From Lanius collurio (Eukaryota; Chordata; Aves; Passeriformes; Laniidae), in the NCBI GenBank assembly GCA_020086605.1, contig JACBWW010000088.1, positions 281,069 through 345,068 on the forward strand: a stretch of 64,000 nucleotides of DNA, written 5' to 3'. The translations under genes were made by a program, and so were the position numbers. The notes below the pieces were generated by a model, which saw only the letters and a program-made list of their open reading frames with translations, did no database searches and had not been told where the DNA came from. Shown here one piece after another: positions 1 to 14,800 of the stretch. Position 1 is the stretch's first letter. Each line of letters begins with the position of its first letter.

Positions 1-2594
1 CTGGTGCTGCTGCTGTGGGCTGGGCTTTCCTCTCTCAGCCCTCTCCCAACATGAGTGCTGGGACTGGGAGCCTCATCTCTGGGGATTTGCTGTAACAGCG
101 GAAGCTGCTGCTTGCTCGGAGTATGTTTGGTAAGAGAAGTGGTGGAAAAACACTTAAAAAGTTTGCTGTAGTGGTTCCCTGGCGTGTGGGCCTTTGTGTT
201 TATCAGTGTTTACTGTCACAGCAGCAGGATGGGATGTGGAAGTGGAAGCACTTTGGAACTTGCTGATTTTTATGGTTTTCCGTGATGTGGCTGCCTGGAG
301 GATGGCAGGACAGGCACAAACTGAGAACTGTTCCCACTTCTCTGTTCTCGTGCTTGGTGTTATCCTGCTGTCCTCGGGCTCACGCAAGTCTCTGCCTTTG
401 GATTTAGTGAGTTTTTTGTTTAGTTTTTTCTTGGAATTCGGGTGTGTAGGCTGGACAACAGCCCCTGGCACTGGAGCCTGAGCTCAGAGTAAGAGCTGGG
501 CCAGCCTCCACCTTCATCACCAGGAGCTCATTTTGCAGCACGGAGCTTTGGCAGGTGCGGGTTGGATTTTGGGGGGTCCTGTTCCCCTGGGATAAAGAGT
601 TCCCTCAGCATCCTCCAGGACTGAGACATGGCTGGAATGGTGCTGGCTGCAGAGTGAGCTCTTGGTGCCTCTTTTTCCCCCCTGTTCTCAATGCTGGGAT
701 GTATTTTGCAGTTGCACTACAACCCCCCCCAAGCCAAGGCCCAGAGCATTCCAGCTTTCTTGCAGAGCAGTTTTCCTTTGTTTTCCCAGCGAGCTGTGAT
801 CTGTTGTGCAGGAGTTTTCTTAGGGAACTGGTGCTGCTTTAGAGGCAGGCTCTGCTCTGCAGGGTCCACCAGTGAGATCAGGTGGTGTGAGACACCAGCT
901 AATGCAGAGCAGGCATGGAGGGATTCTGATATTGATTTTACCCTTCCTAAGTTCCTTTGGATGTGTAAGTAAAGCTGTATGGTTGCTACAGCTCTTACGG
1001 GAATCACTGCTGCTGATTTCCTCTCAAAAGCTGTTGCAAATAGGGGAAAGAAAAAAAAAAAGAAAAGCAGCAAAACCCCTGAAGTCTGGTGTAAGGAAGA
1101 GTCACAGGGTTTTACAGACACCAGAGCAGTCGGTGGCATTGACCCTGAGATCAGCAAACCTTAGCCCTGCTTGGGTACACCTGAGGAGGAATCAAAGGGA
1201 ATCTTTTCAAAATAGAAAAGAGAAACCTTCTCCCCACAAAAAAACCTCCCTAAACAATCCCTTTGGGAGCCCTACACAGCATTCCATGGGTGGGATGTGA
1301 ATGTTGAACTCTGCTCTTCGCCCAGAAGTTCCTCAGAACACGAGAGCTTCTCCCGGGACTCTACCACGGGATTGGTATCTGGGCTTGGGGGTCCTGGCTG
1401 GTCCCTGTGGCCCTGCAGCCCCCACATGAGCCCTGCCCAGAGGGCACTGCTGGCACAGCTGTGGCACCACAGGAAGGCAGAAAGAGTCACTAATTTCACT
1501 TTCCATTGCAAATGCCACCAGTCATTTTGTCACTTATTTTTAAAGGGCCTCGGAGTCAGAAGTGGCTTTTCAAAAATATTCCTTGTAGCACACAGTGTCT
1601 CCTGAATGATCAAAGGTGGCTCTTTTAAATTACAGCTTTGGTCTGTGCTCTGTAGGTGTTGTGTGTGGCTTGATTGCTCCATCCAAAGGTTTTGGCCACT
1701 TTGATTTACTCAGCTTCTGGGGAGGCTCAGGAAAGGCAGAAAGGGACAAAGAAAGATTCGGTGGAAGTAAAGACATAGTGGATGCTTTTCTGTGCTCCTC
1801 TGGTTGTATAGGTTGCTTTCACCATCTCTTTTATTTTAATCCGTTAAATCCTGTTGGAAATTGGTTTTCTTTGGGATTATGGAGAATTAAGAAGAAAATT
1901 AATCAGTTTGGAAGCTTTGACTGAGAAGCTGTGCTGGAGGCAGCATGTTACTGTGGGGTTAATCCTGCCAGGACAATGTTCCTGTGTTGGATCCGCTTTT
2001 GCTGGCAAAAGGGAACGTGCCAGAATCTGATAAATTCAGGAATTTCTAGCATTAATGCTATTAATTTCAAATGAGTAACAGGGTACTGTCTGGTTTGACT
2101 GGTGTGGGAAAAGGTGCACAGAAACATCTGCCTTGGGACTGGGGAGACCTCAGTGTGCCATGGGGTGGGAGATGAGGGGTCACTGCTGGCTCAGCGGGGT
2201 CCCACCTCCAGAGCATATTTTTGGGAAAAGAGGCGGTTTGGGGGAATTGATTACCATGAGTTTGCACACGAGTGCAGAGTTTTCTCACACATTAGATAAG
2301 AAAATTCCTGAGCCCAGCTGTGTGTGCAGTGACCCAGGTGATCTTAGGGACCTGCGGGGCTCCTGCGGTGTGAAAGGCAGGAGAGGTGTGTTCCAGTTCC
2401 AGCCTGGGTGAATTCCAGGTGTGGTGGTAATGGAGAGTTCTGTTTCCCATAAAACCCTCTCTTTTCTGAAGAGGCAGCAGCATTTCACAGGCTGGTGGCT
2501 GTTTGCTCATCTCTCAGCTATGTTTAAGCTTACAAGTGTTTTTTTTTTCCCCACCTCCCCTTTCACAAAACTTAAACGTGCCTTTCTTTCCCAG
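1..2594. other. SBNO2 5' UTR intron, no exon seen
   Basis: I see no splice-bounded coding exon, RNA gene or recognisable mobile element here. It carries ordinary A- and T-runs (for example near 1050 and 2540) and short chance open frames. It is taken as intron because the first coding exon at 2595 has an acceptor. Confidence 0.6.
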
Positions 2595-2820
2595 CCCAGG
2601 ACATGGTGCAGGGTGAAGAGCACAGATAAAGACGCTCCCACCACTCACTCCACAGCCTGTCCCACCATCCTGAGGACTCCATGAGGCAGGACACGGGCTG
2701 ATGCCCTCAGCTCACCCCGCCATGGAGGGGGGGAACAGCTTCCCACAGCACCAGCAGCCGGGCGATGCCCTCTGCGGCATCCCCGGCCTCCACTCCCAGC
2801 TCGCCGTGCCGGACGTGGAG
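2595..2820 (+). CDS. SBNO2: SBNO2 first coding exon with 5' UTR part
   Basis: A pyrimidine-rich tract ending in CCAG at 2591-2594 is the likely acceptor, and GTGAGG at 2821 is the donor. Positions 2595-2700 would be 5' UTR. The 40 codons from 2701 begin [11 protein letters not shown] and match the start of the human protein in pattern. The true first, non-coding exon and the main promoter therefore lie upstream of this window, so positions 1-2594 are a 5' UTR intron. The acceptor position is inferred. Confidence 0.75.
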
Positions 2821-5800
2821 GTGAGGCCCTGCAGATCCTGGGGAGGAGGAGGCTGTGCCCAGGAGGGGTCTGGGCAGAGCAGTCCAGCCTGGTAGGTCCT
2901 GGGAGTTCTGGTCCGTGTTTACAGCAGCGATTTCCAGACTTCCCAGGCAGCTGTCTAGGGGCATGCAGGATCATTCGGAGGGGTTGAGGTTGAAGTGGGG
3001 AGGGAAAAGCAGAGCTGTGATTAAAACAAGGCTTCTCTGAAAGCTGCTGGGTGCCAGCTTCTTGGGGAAGGACTGAAGAGTGGGCCCAGGATTGCAGACC
3101 TTGTTCCTACCCCAGCACATCTCTCCCAGACGTGTGAATCTGTGCCCGGGTCCAGCTGTCCCTGTTTCCAGAGCAGCAGAGATAAATAAGTTGTATTTGT
3201 CCTGATATAGCTGCTAAAACCAGACCAGGTCCCTGATGCATTTGTCCAACAGGGCAAAAAACAAACCCTGTCCCAAAATAGCTGACATGTTCCTGGAGTT
3301 TTCTCCTTCCGTTTCAAATTCTGGAATGTGTCACATGCAGGGACACAGAGGTTCAAGCGAGGCCCAAGTGCCTGTTGCTCCAAGTACAAGGTTTCATTGC
3401 TTTGGGCACACAAAGAGCAGATTAAAGGCTGCTGTGGAGCTGAATAAGGAGATACTGTGTTCTCTGCCTGATTTTATTGGTATGAGCTGAGCTAAGAGCT
3501 TCCCGTTAATTGGAGACTGTTCAGGGAAGTGTGAAGACAAAAGGCACAGAAGGACATTTTTGGGTGTGACCTCTGCCAGCCGATTTCAGATTATTTGGTT
3601 TGTGCTGACATCCCACAGAGACTGAATCATAGAATCGTGGAATCACTGAGGTTGGAAAAGACCTTCAAGGTCATCAAGTCCAACCTGTGACTGATCCCCA
3701 CCTTGTCACCAGATCAGAGCATTGAGTGCCACATCCAGTCCTTCCTTGGACACCTCCAGTGATGGGGACTCCACCACCTCGCTGGGCAGCCCCTTCCAGT
3801 GCCCTGATCACCCTTTCCACGAAGAAATTCTTCCTGATGTCCAGCCTGAACATCTCTTGGCACAGCTTGATGCTGTTTCCTCTTGTCCCATCAGAGTGTC
3901 CAGTGAAAGGGCTGGGGAAGGGGACTGACCCTGGTGACCATCTGGGGACAGTGCTAGGGGAGTAGGTTCCAAAGCTGAAACCAGAGTCCTGCTGGGGAGA
4001 TGAGAAGCCACCTCTGCCTCTGGGAAGCACTGGGGGAGGGAAGCCACGGGCCTGCCCTTGGATCTGCAGCCCCAGGTAAATCTGCAGGCCTCTGCTGCTC
4101 TAACTGCTGTGCCTTCTCCTTGCAGAATTCCATGCTGGCCGCCGACTCCTGGAGTAGCTGCTACCCAGTCTCTTTCCCAACCTCATCTTTCCCAAGTGAA
4201 AACCAGTGAGTGCTGTTCTCCTTTGTCTAATCCCCTCTGCTCTTGCACACCCCGTGATTCAACTGTTTCTTTACTGCTTTCCATGTTTACTTTATTTCAT
4301 GATCTGATGGGGAAATAATTGCATCACTCACTGATCTTGTGGCGTTTCAGACACTGCTGCAGCTTGGAAACAGCAGCAAACAGCTTTTTGTTTTGAAAAA
4401 GGAGAGAAAACCTTTGTTTTCTGGTAAACCTGGAGGCTTCAGTAAGGGAGGAACGGCCTTGGTTTAGCCTGGATTTGTAACACAAATGGAATTTTTAACA
4501 GATCCCACTGAGCAAACACTCTGGGCAGTCTCTAGTTTTGCATAGATGTGGAGGAAGGTGTTACCTGAACCAGGTGTCAGGTTTCTGGTGAAGTTAAAAT
4601 CCTTTGCCATGTCACTGGAAGTGACTGACACCAACAGCCATGTCATGTCTGTACTGCAAAATGTTGTTTTCCATTTTCCCTGTTTATAACAAACCTCCAT
4701 CCTGGATCACAGGCTGGGATATGACAAATGTTTGGACAACATAAAGTGGCCTTGTGCCGTCACTGAATGACTTGGATGGGGATGCTGGTGGAATTGGGGG
4801 TTTGGAGGCTGATCCATGGCTGCCTCTGTCTCTGTGAATCCAGGGAGTGGCATGGATACACAGGATGTGTTCTTTATCTAGGTCAGAGGTGGGAGGAAGG
4901 AGAATTGAAAGAGGCAGAAAATGACATCCTGAGCTAACAATTGTGTTCCAGGTGCCTGGAATTAAACTGGACATTTAATGTAACCTCCCTCCTAAAGGGA
5001 TTTTGGCATCTTCACGGTGGGATCCCTCCCTGTGAGGGTGTGAGTTCCAGCAGCAATGAGGATCAGCCCCTCTGTCAGGGGGATGAGGGACTTGTGTCCC
5101 TGTGTTGGTGCTGCTGCCCTGGTGGCTCCAGTTCCCTCTGGCCACAGCGGGGGCTGCCCAGCAGCACGGGGTGAGTGGACAGGGCAGTTCCCCATGAGGG
5201 GGTACCAGAAGCTGCCCCTCAGGTGCTGAGGGAGCTGGGCTGTGCCAGCTCCTCCCCACAGGAGACTTCTCAGATCCATTCAGGCCCTTTGCTCTCAGCC
5301 AGCCTGGCTGATTGGAAGGGGCTGTGCTTTTTGAGCAGGATTCCTGTAAATTACACGTTGTGAATCCTCCGGAGAGCTATAACAGAATTTCTGTTTTGCT
5401 GCATTGAACCACAAGATTAGATTGTGTTTATATATTGAGTTGGGTTTTTGTTTTTTTTTTTTTCTTGACCAATTGTTCTGGTTTTGCCCCTCACTCTCTT
5501 CCTGTTCGGTGCCGCTCATATCAGCGCTGCCGGGAACGGTACAGCCCGATCCTGCAAGGACATGCCTGTGTCTGACACAAACCTGGACTTGCTGCCTTTG
5601 CTGGAGTTACTTCTGGAAATGAGGCCCATTGTAGTAATGATTTGCTAGGGAATGATTTAGACAAGGCTGCACCTTTAGCTTCCTGTTCTTCATACCCCCG
5701 GAGCTGTTAAAAATCACCTTTCAGGTGAGATTTTCCATATCTGCATTTCACATTAAAGAGGTCTGTGCTTTTTGTATTTGGAAATGGCACTGACTCTGTT

Positions 5801-8800
5801 TTAGGTGGATTCAGAGTGAGGGGGTTACAGGTAGGAATCCTGAAAGGAGTGGAAACACTGAAAAGTGGGATTTTAAAGGCAGTTGTAATTGTAGCCCATG
5901 CTGTAACACAGAAAAATGCAGCTGGTGTTAGAGGTGGTGCACACTTCTCTTCACAATTGTTGCAGAGAAATCTCATTTGCAATTGGCTGTGTTTGGACAG
6001 GGCTTATTCTCATAGCAACATCTTTATCCTGAAGCAGGTTTTTCCTGTTTCAGGAGTTCACTTTCATGCTAGGGAATTTCTTTAGAAGACCCCAAACCTG
6101 GCCTCTTTGGTTCAGATTTTCTTAACCTGACAAATGTCAACAGTGTATTAAGCCTCTCTGAAAGAACCAGGGAGGTTCAGGGCTCTGAAGAGCAGTAGCT
6201 CAGTTCTTTTTTGAGGAAATTATCCCTGCAGAGCTCAGCTTCCCTTGCTGTTGGAGGCTCAGCACATTCCTGGCCGGGGTGGTCTGGGACAGCCTCGTTG
6301 TGCTGTGGGACGAGGTGTCACACAGCTACAGCAAAGCTTTGTCCCCTGTTTCCAAAACATACGACCCCTTTTCTTGCTGTTTTCATGCCCTTTTCCACCT
6401 CTGCATGGAGCATTGCTTGCTGGACTAGTAAAGCAAGCTCTGAAAAACAGGGGTTGGTGTCTGATGGGGAAGGAAAGTGCTGGGCTGGTGCTGAGGCAGC
6501 CCCTGGCCTCTTGGCTCTCCCTGACCTTCCACTGGCCTGAGATGTGAAGTTTGTGTCTCTGAGTGGAGGACAGAGGATGGAACCTGGCCAAAACACACAT
6601 GGGAGGTCTCAGAGAAGCAGTACCATGGACCCAGAAGGGCTTTGGATGCTCTGGGTCACAGATGAGCAGCTGGAATGCAGCGGAATTGCAACGGAGCATT
6701 CCTCTCTGGGTAGGTGGTGTGATTAAACCAGCATCAATTTCCTTCCTGGAATGGTTTTTGGTTGTCCAGTGAACCCCCTCAGCCTCTGAGGGAAGCTGCT
6801 GACCCCCAGTAGCTTCCATGGAGCAGTTTGCCAGGAGCTGAGCCCTGGAGAGGCTGAGCAGGTGGGGACAGGGCAGTTTGGTGTGGGCTGTGTTCACACC
6901 TTGGCTCTGACAGGGTCCCTGACCTGATTCTTCCAGTTAAGGCGTTTTTGTCCCAGTTTAATTCAAGCGAACTTGTCAGTGGCTCTGTGCCAGCCCTGCA
7001 AATGAGGGGGAACAGCTTTGAGTTCTGACTCAAGGGAAGGTAAAGCCCAGCTCCAAAGGTACAGAAAGGATTTGGGGGCTTCCCAAGGAGGATCTCGGAG
7101 CGGTGCCCGGAGCTGCTGTGGGCTCTCCCTGCGAACTACAGGAACCAAGTGCATTTCACACGGACAGATTGGAAGACCCAAGATTAAAGGAAACAAAATA
7201 CCAACCAGAGCTGGTCATTCCACAGCAGGCCAGGGAGGTTTGGGCTCTCTTGGTCTCCTTCCTGTTACCTTGACTGACCCTTGTCCAGGCCACAAAGTGC
7301 CAGGGAAACAGGAGGGGGTGTTCACTTTTCCAGTAAAAATAGTTTTCCTACTCCTTGGTTAGTTCATTGGCACTGGCCAAGCTCTGTCCTCGTGTGAGGG
7401 ACGGCAAGACCACAGCGGCTTCGACTTGAAAGCCTTTTAAACCAGCCTTTTCCTGTGTGGAAATACATTAATTCCCAGAATTTATGCCCAGATTTCAATT
7501 TCCTTGGGTGGATTAGGAGGAGCCAACAGTCAGGGCTGGACTGTGGGAGGTGGAATGTGCAGGTGTTTTCACACAGGGTCTCAGGTAAAGCCATGGCAAC
7601 ACTGAAAAGAAGGAAGAAAGAAAAGGAGGAAGGAGCTGTTCGTTTTTGAGGATATTATCTTTAGTGATGGGAAAACAGCAGGAAAAACGTATTTATCAGA
7701 GGAGATAACTGTGTTTGCACATAAATCCACATGTAAATGTTCACCGGGTGTGTTAACGAGCTGCTGGTGCCACACATGGCATCCTAATTGCTTAATAATC
7801 CTTTGGCAGCTCGGCATTCCCAGCTCCTGGGCAGGAGTTCGGTTCCAACTCTGTTCCTCCCTCCCCTAGCGCCCCGTCCAAGTTTTTGGCCGTGGGTTCT
7901 GTGACTCTGGAGAAGGCACAGCTCCCCACGAGAGGAAACCAGCCAGCCAGAGTGGACATCCCTTGGCTCCAGCGCCCAGGGTGGCGATTGCCCAAGCAGG
8001 AGCACGGCCCCTTACTGGAAGGATTACGAAGCACATTCCTCACTCCTGCAGGAGAGGAAAAGGCCCTGTGCCTGTAACAGCAAACCAGGAGGTGGCGTGG
8101 AGCAGAGGCCAGCGGCTGCTCCTGGGCAGGAGGAAGGAAATTGGCTGCTCTTGTGCAGTTTTTGCCCCTGGCTGCCCGGAGGAAGCGGATGCTGGGCCAG
8201 GGAGCAGGAGGAAGCTGGCATGGCCCTGCCCAGGAGGAGCAGGCAGGATCTTTGCTTTGTTCCCTTCCTAGCTGAGCAGAGATCTTGCCTTTGAACTCAC
8301 AGCAGTCACATCCCTGGTTCCTCTCTGTATGACAGTTCTGTGTTTCCCTGTCCCCAGTCCTTCTGTTCTGACCTGCCTTTGGTGTCTGTGAGCGGTGAAC
8401 CCCCTGTCCAGGGGGACTAACAGGGATGTTTCAGAGCTGGTTTGTGGGGCTGTTTTGGGAGTTTGGTGGCCCAAAATGGCTTTCAATTGTGATGTTTCCC
8501 TGCACCTCATGTCCCTACGTGGTGTGACTGGCAGGCCCACCACACCCCATCCCGGGGCTTCATTCTGCTTTGTCATCAGGGCTGGAATACTGGGTACTGC
8601 AGACCATTGTTATCTATTAAATCCTTCCTGGTTTACGCAAATTGCCAGGAGTTACAATCATTATTCATCTTTCTTACACTGCTGAGTTTGGGAAGTGGGA
8701 TAGAATTGGGAGAGGTATTATTTTGCCATCTCTCTTCTGGATAATATTCAGTAATATCCCTCTCCTGTCCTCTGTGACATCCCAAAGTTGCAGCTTCACA

Positions 8801-11800
8801 GCTGCTAGAGGCTGAAGTGACCTGAGAAGTGCTGGGGACTGACAGGGAGTAACTGCTTCTCCCATTTCCTTACAGGCAATATTTTAACCCCCCTCAGGAT
8901 TTTTATATGGATACCATCAGCAGACCACATTTCTTGGATACAAACTATGCAACTGTGGACCCCACTGACTTCTTACCAAAAAATGGGGATTTTCCTCAGG
9001 TAAGTGTCTTTGGGGGAGGGGTGCTTTGGGGTGCTGGGGGTTATTTTTCAGTGTTGCCTTACTGAGGGGAAAATGAAGAGATGGGCAATAAATTTGTCCA
9101 GCCCCAGACAGGAATTGTGTGCAATTGAGATCAATCCTCTGACACCAGGAATTTGAAAGGTGTCTGTGGTTTGGTAGGAGCTTCTCTGTGGTAAAACTGC
9201 TTTTATCTTTTAAAGGGATGTTTGGTATAAACACTGGTGGCGCTGGGGGTCTTGAACATGCTTCAGACTCTTCAGTTGTTTCCCTCACAAAATGCTCTTG
9301 TGCTGCACGTGCTTCCTCACTGGTTACAAGTGGTGGATTCCTGAACAGTGAATATTTAGGGATTACATCAACTCAGTGCCTAGCATTCTTACAGTGGAGC
9401 CAGGTCAGTTTTTGCAGAACTGAAGTGTGGGAGGAATGAACTCTGAAGACCCAGAGCTCCCTCACCTCGGGGATCTCTCTGGGTGGGAAGGAGCTCTTTC
9501 CATCGAGGTTTGGGAATGCTGCACTGGTTTTGGTGATATCTTATGGTAAGATTAGTCAGTAAAAACTGCAAGTAGCTGATACAACAGAGCTGACTTTGGA
9601 ATACAGAAGGGACTGGCTGTATCCTTTCTGGGAATTAATACAGACATTGGTGTCTGCCTGTGGATGTGTTAATTCCCCCCTTGTTGTGTTTTTGGTTTAT
9701 TGGCGTGGCTAAAGAGAGGTTTTGACACTCCTTGGGGCTCTGATTTCTGCAGGTTTGAATGAGCAGCTGCTGGGGATTTGTGTTTTTTGAGGTGGCCACT
9801 GGTGTGGTTCCCCCATCCAGCTCCACATGCCTCATGTCAGGGACCCACCTGGGCAGCCACTGGGCAGCTTCTAGTCAGGGTTTTCTGGCTGGATTAATAA
9901 TTGAATTGATAAATAATTGAATCACAGGAGCATTGATCTCTGCCTCTTGCAGAATTAATTGTGGGAGGAACAAGGCAGAAAGGTGATCTCATCAACTTGT
10001 GAGACCATTTACTGGGCTGTGATGGGCAGGGGAGAGGGGTCCTGCCATGGGTCTCACCTCCAGGTCTGGTGGAGTTTGGCTGATGAGTTTAACGGGAAAA
10101 GGACTTAATTATTTCTATAACTTATGTATTTTCTAGTATCTCAGTGGTCAGTCAGCTTCCCTGCTGCATCACAGAAATTGATCTCAGGCAGCTTGGAGGA
10201 GCAGATTTCTGGAGATTCTTTGTGAAAGGAGATGCTTTGTGTTGGCTGGGTGAGAAAATAGCAGGAGGCTCTGAGACAAACCAGGTGTGAATGACCTCAA
10301 ATGATTCCCAGAGCAAGAAATAATTCTTGTGCTGCTCTCATCCTTTGGGAAAAGAAGCCATGGATGTGAGCGAGGTGATTTTAGGCAAATGGGCTTTTGT
10401 TTGGACTCTTCTTTCTGTAGTGAGGCTGCACCTATTGCAAGGTGCCTGCAGGTGTTCTGTCCCCAGTGTGGACACAGCAAAGTGTCCTCTGAACCTGACA
10501 CAGCCAGACCAGCTCCTTCCCTGGGGTATTGTACCACCAGGTAGTGCCATGTGCATTCCCAGCAGGAGCAGAGCAGCTTTAGGGTGTTCTCCTGTTCCAT
10601 GGTTTGTCTGTGAGCCTGTGCTCTGGTCCCTGGAGATCTCACAGGGCACTGACCTGTGCTGAGACTGAGAATCACTGAATGAGGCTTTGTTAGAGCTCTG
10701 TTTTCCAAGCTGAAGTTCTCTGCTGGAGTTGGTACCCCCGAGGGCTGGGGCGTGTCTGGAGCTCTCTGGGACTGAGGAAGTACTCTGTTATTTCACTTCT
10801 TGGGGTGAAATAGCACTGGTGGGGCTGTCTCTGGAAGAGGAATTTCCAGCTCCACTCATCCTCTAACAGCTCTTTCTGCAGTGTGGAGCCACATCAGCCT
10901 TACTGAATGCTCAGCTTTGGACTTCCAAGCCCACTGCACGGTGGTGCTCTCTGGGATTGGGATGCACTGAGCACTGACATGGAAGTCATGGATAAACCCA
11001 GGGCTCTCTGAGCCCGTGGGCACTGCTCATCCAGAGAAAAGCTGCGGGTCTGCTCACAGGAGCCAGAGTTGGAGCCTGGCTCTGATGGAGCAGCAGGCCC
11101 TGGAGACAGTGGCATCAGTCTGGAGCCATCAGGAGCATCCTGACGCTTTTCTAGCCCTTTCTTCAGCAATGTTTTGCACTTTACTGATTTCTCATTGTCC
11201 CAGGTGCCAAATTGTTAAGTATTAACATTTGGCTTGGGAAGCTGAGACATGCCATCCAGGAGAGGTGGGAGCAGCTGGGTGGTTCCATCTTTCCAGGTGG
11301 CTGTACAGGAAAGTACCTGTCTTTTCCAAACTTTCCTGCTGCCATGGTAGGAGTGGCAAGGGCTGGTCTGACCGTGCCAGACGGAGCAGTGGAGCCCAAG
11401 GGGGAACATGAGGAGTCTGCTGGAGGTGCTGGTAAGAGATTCCTGATCCAATCTGGGGTCCTTGGGCAGGCAAAATGGATCAGGTGCTTGTGTGAGGACT
11501 TGTGCTGCCCCCACACATGGATACAGGCTGTTCTGGCTTTGCTCTGGTAGCAGAATCCAGAATTTCGAGGAATAATGAACAATTTAAAAGATCTAAAGAG
11601 CAAACAATTGACTGAGGCATTCGTGTAGCAAACCCTTTCTGTTGGTGGCAGTGATTGTCCATGTGCCATAGGGTTTGGAGAGCGAGAGTTCTGGTGCTTT
11701 TTCCTCTGGCATTGGCATTTCCTCCCCTCATCCTTCCATGTCTTCTTTTGGGGATCCTCAGCTGGACCTGCAGGGTGCTGACCTGGGGACGCTGAGAGTG

Positions 11801-14800
11801 GGAATTGCCACATTTTCTAATGACTGAGACTTTCTCTGTAGCTGAACCATTCACCCCTCTGAGCAGGGAAGGTGCTTTGCTGCACGGCCAGAACAGCCTG
11901 ATGTGAACTTGAACTTGTTTCCTCCACAATATTTTTGGGTTCTGGCTTGCTCCTGGGTGATTCATCCTTGCCGATCTGTTGGCATTTTTTATATAAACAA
12001 GTGGCTTGAGCAGAGGTTCAGAAAATAGTTCTGGGAGGCCACGTTGGGTCTGACAGCGTTTCTGGTCTTGGGAACTGTTGTCTTCAGCCACAGTCTCATC
12101 CCAACCACATGGTGCCATCTCCTTATGGAAAAGTCTACAGACTGCCCACGTGTCCTTAGAAATCACAGTCCTGAGAGAAGCAGGGTTTGGTTTCTGTTGC
12201 TTCCCTCCCTTCCTGCTGGTTATTCCTGCAGTCCCAGGTGCTGCTGAGTTGGGATCTGGCACTCGTGGGCAGCAGTTCTGCAAAGGCACTGTGGCCCTGG
12301 TGGTGCTGTCTTGTGACACTGATGGTGAGAGCTGTTAATTGCCTCAATAAAGCACTGAATTCAGTGGGGTTTCACTTATCCTCTGGCCTGTGTTGTCCCT
12401 GTGAGCTGTATCTGTCCTCAGGGCCTTACAGAGTCAGAGAATCCTGCTCTAGGAGAGCGTTCCTGCCATGTAATACCTGCTGCTCTTGCCTACCACAGAT
12501 TTGTCTTTAACTTCACTGCCCTGGTCAGTTTAGAATTAGTTGAAATACAAACTCTGCCTAATTCCTCTGAGCTCTCTGTTGTCTCTGATGGCCTTTGCTG
12601 GCAGTTTGAGTTCCCTTTGCCTAATTTTGTGCGACTTGTGGCTCCAGAAGAGGACTTTGCTGAACACACAGAAACCTCCTCTGCTGACTTCGTGTGCCCT
12701 GAGGTCCACTGAGAAATAAACCCATGAGGGGGAGCAGCTCCAGGGAAAGGGGAGCAGCTCCAGGGTAAGGTGGAGCTGGAGACATGATGGGTGTGCAGGG
12801 GGCTCTGCAGATCCTCCTTCTCCCCTCAGTGAAGCAGCTTGGGGTGGAAACGCTTTGGGAGGAACTCTGGTGCCCTTCTTAAAATGTGGGTTGTGCTTGG
12901 GCTGCAGGGAGGAGGTGAGGCCAGATGGATTTATCCTGTGGGCCAGGAGGAATTGGCTGCTCCTGGGCAGTGTCACCTTCAGTAACACTTTAAAGATGCA
13001 GTTACAGCCTTGTTTGATCTGCTGTGCTGGATGGGGGCTCCTGACCACACGTGTTAATCATAAACCAGCCCTCTCCTCACCACGAGCCCCTTGCAATCTC
13101 CTGTTAATCTTCCTTGTTAAAGCAGGAGGAGAAATTAACCTGCTCTTAAATAAAGTATTAATTTTTAGAAGTGCTTCAGTGCACAGAGCTCTGGTGATTT
13201 AGGAGAAATCAATGCAACAGTTATTAAATTATATGGAACACTTGGTTGTGGCTGAAACGAAGAGTTTCCTGGAATAAGAAACGTCCTGGAACTTGTGTTA
13301 CTGTCCTGGAGTTATGTCTGCAGGGAGCACAGACATTAAAATCCATTTGTGGGCAGTTACCTGGCTCTGAGACCTTGGGAGAACAACTGCATGTTCGTGT
13401 CTTTGTTTCTGCACTGCAGGTTTGGGGTTTGGGCTGATGTAATAACAGTTTTTAACCCCTCTGGGTGAGATACCTGACATTTCCTGCACGCCTGGGGTAA
13501 AGAAAGTGAAGGCTGTGGTTATAACAACTCACTGTGCACTGACCAGAGGCTCAGGGTGCTCCAATTTAGGCACCTTGGGCTGGTTCCCAGGAGGAGGAGA
13601 GGTATAATTCAGCTATTGAGGTATAATTTGTTGTCAATGGATTGCAGGAGCCCCTTGGGATCCCTGTGGCTCTGGGGAAGGGGTAAAAGAGCCCAGAGGT
13701 CTCAGATATTCCCCCTGTTCCAGTCTTGACAGTTTTCATCTGTGTTGCTGCCTCCAAGCAGCGCTGTCCACTCTGGTGGGAGGGGATGGAGATCTGCCTT
13801 TTGAGGTTCTTGGCAGGCACCATTCCCTGCCTCCTCTCTTCCCAAAGCCAACAAAAGCGGGAAAAGCCGCTCTGAAACGCTCAGTGCTCTTAAAAGTGCT
13901 GGTAATAGAATCCAATAGCAGACCATGGGGACGTGGTTTAAAATAGATGCTGTAATCCAAAGCAGAATTGCTCTGAGTCAGGGGGTGCAGAAGGTTCCCC
14001 AGCACAGCTGGGAGGGGGTAAGTCAGATGTGAGTGCTGGAATAATCCTGCTTTCCTTGTCCCTGCCTGTCAGCACACGTGTTCTCGGGTGAGTTGTGGGG
14101 AGCTGGGATTGCCTCTCCCCTCGGACAGGCTGGGAACATTCCAGGTGGTGGTTCTGCAGTGGTTTATCTTCCCTGTGGTGATTACACTGCTGTGGTCTTG
14201 CAAAATCAATGCAGCAGCCCTGGGTGTCTGCGCCGTGTTCCCGCTTCCTCCGGCAGCACGGGGCTCTCGTGTCTGCATTTTGCCCCCCTGACAGGAAAGG
14301 AAGAGGAAATAATCCACCTGCTCTTCCAAAGGTTGTGTGACTTGTGAGACCTCGATTGGCTCTGGCAGGACGTAGTGGTTCAGTCAAGGTCACGCAGCAA
14401 GTTGCTAATTAAGACATTTCAGAAATTAATTCGGCCTCTTCACTCCACACGTGTCATTAAAGCACCATGGGCCAGCACAGCCTGCCCTTAAATACAGCAA
14501 ATTCAGAGAAAAGCAGCCTTGAGAACCCTCAGCCTTTCTCTGCCCACAGAAACCAAATTCTGTTGTTGCTGTAGTCCCTGCAGGGTGTTCTGCTGGCTCT
14601 CAGGGAAGTGCTGCTTGCACTCACTGTGAGGTGAGGTGGGTCCTGGGAACAGGGAGAGCCCAGCAGATGCTCCAGCTCCTCCTGGGAGCTCCATCCATGA
14701 CCACAGACCCTGCCACAGCTGCAGTCGTGCAGGAAAAAGGTGTTTTTCTTTCCCATTTGCTTATTGAATAAACCTCCTGGACTAGGTGTGTTGAGGGTGG

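Noticed and set aside
3674..4047. Frames of 68-118 codons near 3.7-4.0 kb
   Set aside because: They fall on an antisense CR1 3' fragment and do not resemble the CR1 reverse transcriptase region.
11480..12319. 279-codon minus-strand frame inside an SBNO2 intron
   Set aside because: No recognisable domain, no exon-like splice borders and low-complexity Pro/Ser-rich composition. Treated as chance in GC-rich intron.
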